Shown here: one piece after another, positions 47,430 through 55,501 of the stretch
How positions within the stretch are numbered: position 1 is the first letter of the stretch
Layout of the letters: each line of letters starts with the position of its first letter
Assembly (NCBI RefSeq): GCF_902459805.1
Contig: NZ_CABPST010000018.1
Span: 1 to 60,657, forward strand
Source: Pandoraea bronchicola
Lineage (GTDB): Bacteria > Pseudomonadota > Gammaproteobacteria > Burkholderiales > Burkholderiaceae
DNA length: 60,657 bases
Direction: 5' to 3'
Translations under genes and position numbers: made by a program
The notes under the pieces: model-generated
What the model saw: the letters and a program-made list of their open reading frames with translations, nothing else
Databases searched by the model: none
Told to the model about the DNA's origin: nothing

Positions 47430-49073
47430 ATGCGGTCTCACCTCACGCGCGTCACGCTACGCCTGGCTGCCCTGCTTGCCGGGCTCCCGTCGGTCACGCC
47501 AGCCATCGCGTCTTCGCCCGCACCACACGCGGAGCGTGCGGCGCTCGCGTCATCGGTCATGCCGGTTAGGCAGATCACGCCGGCCACGCCCAAGTGGCGC
47601 GGCGGCCCGTTCGTCTTTCAGAGCGCGGGCACGCCGCTTGCGGAGTTGTTACGCGACTTTGGCGCGCATCACGGCATTCCGACGGTCGTGAGCCCACAGG
47701 TCGACGACCGCTTTATCGGCACGCTGCCTGCGGGCGCGGCCCAAGCAACGCTCGACGCGCTATCGGAACGTTATCGGCTTTCGTGGTACTTCAACGGCCA
47801 GACGCTGCATATCTATAAGTCCAGCGAGGCAACGCGACGCGCCATGTCGCTGCGTCACGCGTCGCCCGGCGACTTGCTCGGGCACCTTGGCGACGCAGGT
47901 GTGCTGCACCCGCGGCACTGCGTCGCACGGGCGATTCCGGCGACACACGCGCTCGAGATCGCCGGCGTTCCGGCCTGTCTCGAGACGGTGTCGATGCTCG
48001 CCGAATACGTCGAACGCGACGCCCGGGATCAGCAGGAAAGCGAAGAGACCATCAAGATATTTCCCCTGAAATTCGCCACGGCAGACGACACGAGGTACTT
48101 TTATCGCGGGCAGGAAGTGGTCGTGCCGGGCGTCGTCAGCGTATTGAAGGATTTGATTCTCGGTGCCGGTCCGCTCATCGCCACCTCGGCCGCGCCCCCG
48201 ACATCCCCGACATCCGCCGCAGCGATCACAGCCGCCCCCGTCACACGCACCGGCACGCCGCGCTTCTCGGCCGATCCGCGCCGCAACGCGGTCATCGTGC
48301 GCGAGCGCCGGCAGAATCTGCCCATCTATGGCGACCTGATCGCACAGCTCGACATCCGGCCCCGGCTGGTCGATATTTCGGTGGCGATCATCGACGTCAA
48401 TGCCAGCGATATTGCCGAGCTTGGCGTCGACTTCTCCGGCAGCGCACGTCTGGGCGGCTTTGGCGCCGTATCGCTCAACGGGCAGTTGCAGGATGGCGAC
48501 AGCAGCACGTTCACGACCGTGGTCGGCGACACCAACAAGTTCATGATCAATCTGAATGCTCTGGAGCGAAACTCCAAGGCACGTGTGCTCTCCCGTCCGT
48601 CCATCGTCACGCTCGACAATATGCAGGCCGTGCTCGATCGCAGCGTGACGTTCTACACAAAGGTCTCCGGCGAGAAAGTCGCCAAACTGGAAAGCGTGAC
48701 GTCGGGCTCACTATTGCGTGTCACGCCGCGACTCGTGCCCAACGAAGGCGATGGTGCCGGTCGCGAACAGGTGATGCTCACGCTCAACATCGAAGACGGT
48801 GGCGAGGTGCGCAGCGAGCGCAACGCCCGCAATGAAGTGCCGACCATCCGCAACTCGTCAATTTCGACGCACGCCACGTTACAAGCAGGGCAAAGCCTGC
48901 TGCTCGGCGGTTTCGTGCAGGACGCGCAGCACGAGCAGGAGCGCAAGATTCCGCTGTTGGGGGATCTGCCGCTCATCGGCCGTCTGTTCAGTTCGACGAG
49001 TAACCGCAACGACAGTGTCATGCGCCTGTTTCTGATCAAGGCCGAGCCAGCGGCCGACGTGCCGAGCGCATGA
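47430..49073 (+). CDS. sctC: T3SS outer membrane secretin SctC
   Basis: A 547-residue secretin forming the outer-membrane ring of the needle complex. The N-terminus has a signal peptide ending about residue 27 (PAIA-S). N-domains follow (GGPFVFQSAGTPLAELL is typical, residues about 52-68) with a spacer near 250-275 rich in alanine, proline and threonine. The C-terminal secretin domain has VLSRPSIVTLDNMQA and SLLLGGFVQD. The ATG at 47430 is two bases after the SsaB-like stop. Its stop overlaps sctD (ATGA). Confidence 0.95.
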   Translation: MRSHLTRVTLRLAALLAGLPSVTPAIASSPAPHAERAALASSVMPVRQITPATPKWRGGPFVFQSAGTPLAELLRDFGAHHGIPTVVSPQVDDRFIGTLPAGAAQATLDALSERYRLSWYFNGQTLHIYKSSEATRRAMSLRHASPGDLLGHLGDAGVLHPRHCVARAIPATHALEIAGVPACLETVSMLAEYVERDARDQQESEETIKIFPLKFATADDTRYFYRGQEVVVPGVVSVLKDLILGAGPLIATSAAPPTSPTSAAAITAAPVTRTGTPRFSADPRRNAVIVRERRQNLPIYGDLIAQLDIRPRLVDISVAIIDVNASDIAELGVDFSGSARLGGFGAVSLNGQLQDGDSSTFTTVVGDTNKFMINLNALERNSKARVLSRPSIVTLDNMQAVLDRSVTFYTKVSGEKVAKLESVTSGSLLRVTPRLVPNEGDGAGREQVMLTLNIEDGGEVRSERNARNEVPTIRNSSISTHATLQAGQSLLLGGFVQDAQHEQERKIPLLGDLPLIGRLFSSTSNRNDSVMRLFLIKAEPAADVPSA

Positions 49074-50374
49074 CCATGCTGACGCTGACGCTGCTCGACG
49101 GCCCGCTCGCCGGACGTCCCATGCCGTTGCCGCAGGGCGCGCTCACCATCGGGCATAGCGATTCCGACATTGCGATGACGCTCGAGCACGACATCCAGAT
49201 CGTGCTGCACGTCGACGACGATGGCGTCCGGCTCGCGAACTCAGCTCCCGTCTGGGTCGACGGCACCCCGCTTGCCTCCATCGGGGACGACGCCGTCGCT
49301 CCTCCGGTGCTGCCCCTTCACGCGGTAATCGATCTTGCGGGGCTGGGGGTCTGGCTCGCAACCGTGGCGGACAGCCCGCCTGTCCCAACGCCGAAGCGTC
49401 CCGAGCGCTGTGCAGCGCATGCGCCATCGCCGCAAGCGCCGGCGATTGCCGTATCGCGCGGCCGCGCCCCGGCGGCGTGGATCGCTGTCACGGGAATGTC
49501 GCTTCTGATCGCAGCGGCCGGCGTGGCCATCTGGCGCACGGGGACAGCCAATGTCATCTCTGAGCCGCCTCAGCCCGACGCCTTGAAAGCCCTCGCGGCG
49601 CGCATCGCTCCTCAGGTCGCACTGAATACGACCGGCGACGCCGTGCGATTGTCCGGCGGCTGCATCGACGACGATACGCGCGCGCGGTTGCGCGCCGAAG
49701 CACGTTGGCAGGGAAAGGCGCTGAGCGATGAGACCTGGTGCCCGGAAGACTCGTTGCAGACGGTCGGCACGCTACTGCGTCTGCACGGCTTCGGTACCGC
49801 ACGGGCGACTGTGGCGCCCGGCGGTGAAGTCGTGATCAGTGGACCCATAGTGGCGGACGCTCGCTGGCGCGCCACATCCGACGCGCTCGATGCGCTGTCG
49901 TTACCCCATGGATGGCGTGTCGCGCAAGGTGCCGCTCAGAGCTTCGAGCAACTGGTGAGCACACTGCGCGACGCCGGCCAGTTGCGCGGCATCGACATCT
50001 CCCGTGACCGCGACGGGTGGCGGCTCACGGGGGCGCTCACGGCGGGGCGGCATGCGTCGTTGAAGGGGGTTGTCGACGCCTGGAATACAGGCGCAAACAC
50101 GATGCCCGTGCGCATTGAACCACTGCCTGCGCCAACGCCGACACTGGCAGACACAGGCTTCTCCGCGCCACTCGTGAGCATTGGCGGGTCCCCCGACGAG
50201 CCTCAGCTCACCCTTGCCGACGGCACGCGCCTTGCGCAAGGCGTGCGCTTGCCGGGTGGCACACGCGTGCTCGCCATCCATCCCGACGGGGTGTCGATCA
50301 GGGCGCACGACCGGCTTTTCTACTTACCACTGACTTCGGGGAATTTGCATGGCGATTCGTCTGACCCGGCTTGA
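49070..50374 (+). CDS. sctD: T3SS inner membrane ring protein SctD
   Basis: A 434-residue bitopic protein with a cytoplasmic FHA-like N-terminal domain (about 1-100), one membrane helix at about residues 136-155, and periplasmic ring-building domains beyond. This is the layout of YscD/SsaD proteins, which with SctJ form the inner-membrane ring. Sequence conservation is low, as usual for SctD, and position between sctC and the SsaE-like gene supports the assignment. The start overlaps the sctC stop, and the 3' end overlaps the next gene by 26 bases. Confidence 0.88.
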   Translation: MTMLTLTLLDGPLAGRPMPLPQGALTIGHSDSDIAMTLEHDIQIVLHVDDDGVRLANSAPVWVDGTPLASIGDDAVAPPVLPLHAVIDLAGLGVWLATVADSPPVPTPKRPERCAAHAPSPQAPAIAVSRGRAPAAWIAVTGMSLLIAAAGVAIWRTGTANVISEPPQPDALKALAARIAPQVALNTTGDAVRLSGGCIDDDTRARLRAEARWQGKALSDETWCPEDSLQTVGTLLRLHGFGTARATVAPGGEVVISGPIVADARWRATSDALDALSLPHGWRVAQGAAQSFEQLVSTLRDAGQLRGIDISRDRDGWRLTGALTAGRHASLKGVVDAWNTGANTMPVRIEPLPAPTPTLADTGFSAPLVSIGGSPDEPQLTLADGTRLAQGVRLPGGTRVLAIHPDGVSIRAHDRLFYLPLTSGNLHGDSSDPA

Positions 50375-50588
50375 GGACCAACTGGCGGCGTCCCCGGCGC
50401 CTGTCGCCCGCGAGGTAGGCACACAGCTCGACGCGGCACGACAGTCGTTGCAACAAGCGCTGCGCAAGCCGCTCGCCCCTGCACAACACGCACTGGTGCA
50501 GACGCAGATGCAAGCCGTCGAGGCCGCCGCAGCGATTCTCGACGGCATGGCACAGCGGTACGGCACGTCGTACGGACGATCGTCATGA
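50349..50588 (+). CDS. SsaE-like small T3SS cochaperone (SctE-type, YscE/EscE family)
   Basis: A 79-residue helical protein. Its opening LTRLEDQL, the AARQSLQQAL helix, the MQAVEAAAAILD helix and the closing RYGTS match the arrangement of Salmonella SsaE (LTRLED near its start, a final RYH motif). In other systems YscE-type proteins, together with YscG-type partners, keep the needle subunit unpolymerised; an SsaH/SctG-like gene next to sctF could be that partner. The gene overlaps sctD by 26 bases. Confidence 0.75.
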   Translation: MAIRLTRLEDQLAASPAPVAREVGTQLDAARQSLQQALRKPLAPAQHALVQTQMQAVEAAAAILDGMAQRYGTSYGRSS

Positions 50589-50779
50589 CGATGAAGGCGA
50601 CCGATGGCGGATCAAGCGTGCGCAGAAGCCACAACGGGGCTCGCGCGACCAAAGTCCGCACCGGCTGCCCGTGAGAACCTTCGGCATCGCGCGCGCCCGC
50701 GCGAACGGGTCGCACGCCGGCCATGCCGGATAACGCTCGCTCGGGTGCATATCGATTTTTTCCACTCTCCACGTAAATC
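50589..50779 (+). other. Gap between the SsaE-like gene and the chaperone gene
   Basis: No convincing gene is seen. In SPI-2 this is where the sse chaperone/translocon/effector operon begins. Here only 191 nt separate ssaE from a CesT-type chaperone gene. Confidence 0.5.
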
Positions 50780-51193
50780 ATGCCACGTTACGACCTAGCG
50801 CAGACTCTCGTCGAAGCTCTGAAGTTGATCGGCTGCGACCCCTGCAAGATCGACGCTGTTGACAATCACTCACCCATCGAGCTGACGTTCAACGCCTCGC
50901 CCAACATCATTGTGGAAACGCTGGAAGACAGCGCATGCAGTATTCACGCCGTGGTAGCCACTGACGAAGCCGCGCGGCTGCATCGCGCGAATAGCGAGCG
51001 CCTTCTGCAGTTCCTTATCGAACCCGCAGAATGGGCTGTCACGGGACATGTGCAGTTGAGCGAGCGCGACAACCGGCTCATTCTTCACGCCCAAGTCAAA
51101 GAGAAAACCGCCGCCGAGCCCGAACCGTTCGCACAGGCACTCACCGATTTCTACGACCGTATCAAACTCTGCCGGGAGCATTTGCGCGCCTGA
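50780..51193 (+). CDS. CesT-family type III secretion chaperone
   Basis: A 137-residue acidic protein with the alpha-beta-beta-beta-alpha outline of class I effector chaperones. An N-terminal helix (YDLAQTLVEALKLIGCD) is followed by strands including SPIELTFN, NRLILHAQV late in the chain, and a C-terminal helix. It resembles CesT/SrcA more than translocator chaperones of the TPR type. No effector gene adjoins it, so its client is elsewhere or lost. It is convergent with sctW across a short palindrome. Confidence 0.75.
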   Translation: MPRYDLAQTLVEALKLIGCDPCKIDAVDNHSPIELTFNASPNIIVETLEDSACSIHAVVATDEAARLHRANSERLLQFLIEPAEWAVTGHVQLSERDNRLILHAQVKEKTAAEPEPFAQALTDFYDRIKLCREHLRA

Positions 51194-51212
51194 GCGCCGT
51201 CACCCGCAGGTC

Positions 51213-51233
51213 TTGGCGCATTCCATGCGCCAA
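51213..51233. terminator. Perfect hairpin between convergent chaperone and sctW genes
   Basis: ttggcgcat (51213-51221) and atgcgccaa (51225-51233) form a perfect 9-bp stem with a 3-nt loop. There is no T-run on either side, so it may be a weak or factor-assisted terminator. Confidence 0.45.
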
Positions 51234-51275
51234 TCGTCCCCCCTCTCCCGCCTCCCTCCACCTCCCTCCTCCCGG

Positions 51276-52415
51276 TCACCCGCCGGCCGAATCGCCTTCG
51301 TGGGCGATCTCCGTGCGCCAGACATCGAGCGCCTCGGCGAGCGTCTCACGTTGCGTCTCGTCGCGAAAGCAACCGTCGTGCGCCGCCTGAACCAGCCGCG
51401 TGAGTTCTCGCGAGAGCGCGTAACGAGCTTCAACCGTCACGACCCCCAGATATGCCGCCCGCTGCGCGAGCCATTCAGCGCCCGCCCAGGGCTGATCCAG
51501 CAACGTCAGCACTTCCGCGATCATCGTGTCCGTCTCGAACACACGAGAACCAGTTGCCCGCATGGCCTGCGCCGATTGCTCGCACGCCGACTCCAGCGTG
51601 AGGAACAGCACCACCCGGCGCAGATCGTCAACGACGGCGGCCAGACGCTGCGTGTCCGCGTCGGCCTGCTGTGCGCCCAACTCCAGACCCAGCGCCTGCA
51701 AGAGCGCACGCAAACGCGCGCGTCGCTGCGGAAAGCGGCGGCATTCGTCGAACCATTGCGTGAGCGAGCGTTGCGGACCCTGCGACTCGCGAAAGAGCGA
51801 CTTGAGCTGCTGCAACAACGCCATGCCCGGGCCGCTCTGCCCAACGTCGCACTCGAGCGCCGCGAAGGCCTCGATGGCCCATGTTTCCGAGGATGTCAGT
51901 GCATCGAGCGTTCGGCGCAAACGCGTGCGGGTTCCGGCATCCAGCCCGCCATCGGCCAGCCACGCGGCGACAACCAGCGCGGCGTGCCCGGCCGACATTT
52001 GGGTTTGCCGTATCAGCAAGTGAGGATCGGGGACGAAAGGAAGATCGCGCAATTGTCCGCGCAAGGTCTCGAACTGCGCGCCGTTCACACGCGCGAAGCG
52101 ATGCATCTGTTGCTCGAACAAGGCACGTGCACGCTGCTTGTCGTCGCGCACGTCGCGCTCGCCTGTGCGGCGGAATCGCACCCCCAGCGCGAAGCTGAGA
52201 TTTTCCTGCGACTCGGCGAAGGCGGCCTCTTCGTTCTGCGCGATCGCGGCCTCGATCAGCGCGATATGCCCCGGCACCTCGGCAGCGCCCCCGCGCGATG
52301 GCCGAGCACCACCTTCCAATGCCTGCCACTCGTCTTCGAGCATGTGCTCGAGTGGCTTATGGTCTTGCGCTGTCCGAGGCAGTGTGTTGCCAGATGACGG
52401 CAGACGTTCAACCAT
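51276..52415 (-). CDS. sctW: T3SS gatekeeper SctW (SsaL/YopN/HrpJ family)
   Basis: A 379-residue helical protein. The N-terminal part (about 45-95) with EAAIAQNEEAAFAESQ and the following arginine-rich helix resemble the HrpJ/YopN/InvE core, and the C-terminal 80 residues resemble a TyeA-like domain (AEWLAQRAAYLG, LSRELTRLVQAAHDGCF). It holds back effectors until translocators are placed. It is the last gene of the needle operon and overlaps sctL by 8 bases, whereas in SPI-2 ssaL is followed directly by ssaM and ssaV. Confidence 0.82.
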   Translation of the reverse strand: MVERLPSSGNTLPRTAQDHKPLEHMLEDEWQALEGGARPSRGGAAEVPGHIALIEAAIAQNEEAAFAESQENLSFALGVRFRRTGERDVRDDKQRARALFEQQMHRFARVNGAQFETLRGQLRDLPFVPDPHLLIRQTQMSAGHAALVVAAWLADGGLDAGTRTRLRRTLDALTSSETWAIEAFAALECDVGQSGPGMALLQQLKSLFRESQGPQRSLTQWFDECRRFPQRRARLRALLQALGLELGAQQADADTQRLAAVVDDLRRVVLFLTLESACEQSAQAMRATGSRVFETDTMIAEVLTLLDQPWAGAEWLAQRAAYLGVVTVEARYALSRELTRLVQAAHDGCFRDETQRETLAEALDVWRTEIAHEGDSAGG

Positions 52416-53097
52416 AGGCGACCTCCAGACTCGGACTGATGTGCAAGCGCTCGATCACCGCCGCCAGATCTGCATCGAGATCCAGACACACGGTCACCCA
52501 TTCGCTCTCGATGCGGGCCTGCCGATCGCCGAGCGTTGCATCCGGGGTGCAAGCGAGCACGATATCGGCATTGCGCAGGGCAAGCGCCACAGCGTCGAGA
52601 TGCGCCGGTGGCACACGCAGCACCAGCGCCCCTTCTCGGACCACCCCCGGCAACGCGCGCCCGACACGCTGCGCGAAACGCTCGCCGATGTCGAGCGCAC
52701 CGACGAAATTCGACAGCGCACCGGTCAGGGCATCCGCCACGCGACGCTCCAACGAGCGAATGACCTCGCGTTCCAGCGCGGCCTCGTCAATCAACCATTC
52801 GACGGTTTGCGCGACGGCCTCGCGATGTGCCGCTTCCGCCAGCGACGCCGCCTCCTGCTGTGCGCGCTCGCGCGCTGCGTCCTGCCAGGCGTCGCGCATG
52901 ATCTGCGCGTCGAGTCTCGCCTGCTCGCGCTCGACCAGTGCGGCGTCGCGCTCGGCCTGCGCTTGCGCCATCCACTGGGCTCGCATGCCCGCCTGCTCGC
53001 GAAGCCGCTCAAGCGCCACGCCGGAAATTACCGGCCCCGCAGGCGCAGGGCCATCGATCATTTCGATAGACGTCAATGCAAAGTCGATGACATACAT
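52408..53097 (-). CDS. sctL: T3SS ATPase regulator/stator SctL
   Basis: A 229-residue FliH/YscL/SsaK-like protein. The central portion is a long arginine-, glutamate- and alanine-rich coiled coil (about residues 35-110), and the C-terminal globular part contains VTVCLDLDADLAAVIERL. It links the ATPase SctN to the SctQ sorting platform. The ATG at 53097 lies inside sctK (25-base overlap), and the gene overlaps sctW. Confidence 0.85.
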   Translation of the reverse strand: MYVIDFALTSIEMIDGPAPAGPVISGVALERLREQAGMRAQWMAQAQAERDAALVEREQARLDAQIMRDAWQDAARERAQQEAASLAEAAHREAVAQTVEWLIDEAALEREVIRSLERRVADALTGALSNFVGALDIGERFAQRVGRALPGVVREGALVLRVPPAHLDAVALALRNADIVLACTPDATLGDRQARIESEWVTVCLDLDADLAAVIERLHISPSLEVAYG

Positions 53098-53717
53098 AGC
53101 ATCTTCTCCAACGCGACGAGCCGCGGCCAGACGTCGTCCATCGCCGGCATGCCGTTTGGCATCGGGCCGGCTTCGACCGGTGGCGGCAACAGAATCCGTG
53201 CGGCTTTGCCCACCGTCGCCAGGTCGACCGCCATCGGCGCCGGTGCGCCATCCAGATACGCGCCGGTGGTCGCCAGTGCCGCCTCGACAATTTGACCGGG
53301 CGAGAACGTGGAACGCGCCGGCCACTCGCGCCGCGTGAGCAGCAAACGATCGCATTGCCAGGCATCGAGCCATGACGACAGCGCGCGGCGATAGGTGCCG
53401 AGCAACAGGTAGTCCGGACACCCCAGCATACGCAAGCCGTAGGCCAGCGAAACCCGTCGCAGACGCGGCACCAGCCGCAACACGGCATGCGCGATATCAC
53501 TCGCGGGCGGCGCACAATCGTGCGTTAGCGCGCCGGGCCATCCCCGGCGGGCAATCAACAAGCGATCGATGTGCGCCCGGCAGACGACATGGCGCTGATA
53601 GGCTTCCCGCCACGAGAGCATGTCGAACGCTCGCCACCAGCCATCATCCATGTGCAAGCCGGGCTGCCAGATCAGGCGCGCCAGTTGGGCGACGGCACCA
53701 TTGTGCAGACAGGTCAC
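53073..53717 (-). CDS. sctK: T3SS sorting platform protein SctK-like
   Basis: A 214-residue protein at the sctK position between sctJ and sctL. Translation most likely begins at a GTG at 53717 that overlaps the sctJ stop (GTGA). The sequence is tryptophan- and arginine-rich with RVSLAYGLRMLGCPDYLLL, similar in style to YscK/OrgA family members, which join SctQ to SctD. Similarity is low, so the assignment relies on synteny and size. Confidence 0.68.
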   Translation of the reverse strand: MTCLHNGAVAQLARLIWQPGLHMDDGWWRAFDMLSWREAYQRHVVCRAHIDRLLIARRGWPGALTHDCAPPASDIAHAVLRLVPRLRRVSLAYGLRMLGCPDYLLLGTYRRALSSWLDAWQCDRLLLTRREWPARSTFSPGQIVEAALATTGAYLDGAPAPMAVDLATVGKAARILLPPPVEAGPMPNGMPAMDDVWPRLVALEKMLCMSSTLH

Positions 53718-54556
53718 GCCGCCCTCGCTACCCGCGCACGCAAGCGCTGAACCCACGCGGCACGCCTTCGCCAAGCCATGGCGCCGGCAGCGATCAGGCC
53801 AATGCACGCCGCGGCCACCATGCCCCATCCCAGCGCGGAGCGCCAGCGTCCGTGCGTCACCGGGGTGCTCGCCTGCGCCCCCGAAGACGCATTGAGGGCC
53901 GCTCGCGGCAGGCGATAGTCCGAAGGCTGCAATACGATGCTGATGCGCTCCGGCGTTACCCCCGGCACACTGTCATGCACCAGACTGCGAATGTCGGTCA
54001 TGCGCTGCGTCATGTTGACCTCGGGGCTGTACTTTACGAAGACCGCCACGCCAGGTGGCAACGTCGACCGCCCTGCCGAGTCCACCGGCACCTGCGCGAT
54101 GGAGACCTCGGCCACCATCACACCGTCGAGCGCCGCCAGCATGCGCTCCAGCCGTTGCTCCTTGAGATAGGTGAGCTTCGCCTGCTCTTGCACGGGCGAG
54201 CTGACCAGTTGTCCCGGCGGAAACACGTCCTCGACCGAAGCCCGCTTCTGGCGCGGCAATCCGTGCTGACGAAGCACTTCGACACCGCGCACGAAGTCGC
54301 TGCGCTCGATACGCACCGTCATGCCGGTCGTGTCGGCACGCTTGTCTGCCTGCAGTCCCGAGACAAGCAACAAGGCCAGCATCTGGTTGGCCTCCGTCTC
54401 GCTCAATGCGCGATGCAATTCGACCTTGCACCCCGCGAGCGTGAACACGAGCGCGAAGCCGATCCACCATCGGCCAACGAGACGCCGCCTTGCCGCAGAC
54501 CTCGCGCGTTGCGCCAGCGTCGGCGCCACGTCAGCGATGCGAATACCGTACGTCAT
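53714..54556 (-). CDS. sctJ: T3SS inner membrane ring lipoprotein SctJ
   Basis: A 280-residue lipoprotein of the YscJ/FliF family. The lipobox LAGC places the lipidated cysteine at residue 43, after an unusually long basic N-terminus, so a later start is possible. Ring-building motifs follow, including VEVLRQHGLPRQ, DVFPPGQLVSSP and KYSPEVNMTQRM. The C-terminal membrane helix is at about 242-262 with a basic cytoplasmic end. It overlaps sctI upstream and sctK downstream. Confidence 0.94.
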   Translation of the reverse strand: MTYGIRIADVAPTLAQRARSAARRRLVGRWWIGFALVFTLAGCKVELHRALSETEANQMLALLLVSGLQADKRADTTGMTVRIERSDFVRGVEVLRQHGLPRQKRASVEDVFPPGQLVSSPVQEQAKLTYLKEQRLERMLAALDGVMVAEVSIAQVPVDSAGRSTLPPGVAVFVKYSPEVNMTQRMTDIRSLVHDSVPGVTPERISIVLQPSDYRLPRAALNASSGAQASTPVTHGRWRSALGWGMVAAACIGLIAAGAMAWRRRAAWVQRLRARVARAA

Positions 54557-54909
54557 TGCATGTGAACCAGCTTGTTCACGCCTTGCGTCGCAGCGCCTGC
54601 TGCCTTCGCGACCACCTCGAGCGTCAGCACGCGCTCGGTCAGCACGCGCTGCACACCGAGCATGCGGCCCGGATCGTCGAGCGCACGCTCGTCCAGCGCC
54701 ACCCGCTCAACAAGACGTTCCGTCTTGCCGGACAGCTTGCCCGCCGCGCTGAGCAGGTGATGTTCCGGCAGAGATGGCGCGCTCGCCAACGCATGACCGA
54801 ACCGCACGGCGTCGCTTTCGCTGGCGGTGGGGACCGAGAGCGCAGCCTTCGCGGGCGCCGCATCCGTGGCGACCTGAGCCGCGATATCGAAGATCAGGGA
54901 AGTCGTCAT
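54553..54909 (-). CDS. sctI: T3SS inner rod protein SctI
   Basis: A 118-residue protein whose last 40 residues carry the inner-rod pattern: MLGVQRVLTERVL, then EVVAKAAGAATQGVNKL. The N-terminal half is variable and alanine-rich. It lies directly upstream of sctJ, the conserved place for the rod gene. ATGA overlaps join it to both neighbours. Confidence 0.85.
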   Translation of the reverse strand: MTTSLIFDIAAQVATDAAPAKAALSVPTASESDAVRFGHALASAPSLPEHHLLSAAGKLSGKTERLVERVALDERALDDPGRMLGVQRVLTERVLTLEVVAKAAGAATQGVNKLVHMQ

Positions 54910-55286
54910 GACAAGAAAGTCGGAGAGGAGGAGGAAGAAGCGCACCCGCCTGAGACAGAGCGGCGCGCATCGATCGCATCGATCGCATCGAGCCAGCGCG
55001 CGAGCACATCGGCCTCCGGGTCGCCCTCGCGCCCGGAGGCCATGGCGTGCGTCAGGTACGCGCGTGCCGCGACGGCATCGCCTAGCGCAATGAGAAGCGC
55101 CACATGCAGCCACTGGCGCGCCTCGCAATCCGTCACGAGCGACGGCAAGGCTCGCAGGATCACGCGGGCCTGCGCCTGCATGCCGTGATGGGCGCCAGCG
55201 ATCGCCAGCTCGACGATGCGCTGCCGGACCGGCGCGTCGAGCCACTGGCCAACGGCGTCGCACGACGTCTGTTCGGCGAACGTCAT
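54906..55286 (-). CDS. SsaH/SctG-like needle chaperone
   Basis: A 126-residue helical protein between the needle and inner-rod genes, the position of ssaH in SPI-2. The helical-hairpin pattern (ARVILRALPSL, WLHVALLIALGDAVAARAYL) resembles YscG-type TPR chaperones that bind the needle subunit. It is longer than SsaH and ends in a serine-rich tail. The start overlaps the sctF stop. Confidence 0.62.
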   Translation of the reverse strand: MTFAEQTSCDAVGQWLDAPVRQRIVELAIAGAHHGMQAQARVILRALPSLVTDCEARQWLHVALLIALGDAVAARAYLTHAMASGREGDPEADVLARWLDAIDAIDARRSVSGGCASSSSSPTFLS

Positions 55287-55501
55287 GCGATCTTGGCGAT
55301 GATGCCCATCAGCGTATCCTTGATGAGCTTGATCGCCGAACTATGCAGGCCAACCATCGTCGAGAACTGCTGCAACTTGAACTGCACGTCGAGCATGTGC
55401 TTGGGGTCGTTGACCTCCCGCGCACGGACGGCTTGCGTGGCTTCGTCCGACATGTGCCGCACGCCTTCGGCCATGCCGCGATGGATCTCTTCGACGTTCA
55501 T
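55283..55501 (-). CDS. sctF: T3SS needle subunit SctF (SsaG-like)
   Basis: A 72-residue needle protein. The C-terminal half, with FKLQQFSTMVGLHSSAIK and then LIKDTLMGIIAKIA, matches the Salmonella SsaG pattern (FALQQYST, IKMIKDML, GIIAKI) closely. This small gene is among the best evidence that the system belongs to the SPI-2/Esc family. Its ATG overlaps the stop of the upstream AraC gene, coupling regulator and needle translation. Confidence 0.9.
   Translation of the reverse strand: MNVEEIHRGMAEGVRHMSDEATQAVRAREVNDPKHMLDVQFKLQQFSTMVGLHSSAIKLIKDTLMGIIAKIA

Noticed and set aside
50604-50798. Possible small gene between the SsaE-like and chaperone genes
   Set aside because: No ribosome-binding site, shadow-like arginine/alanine composition, and it overlaps the chaperone start.
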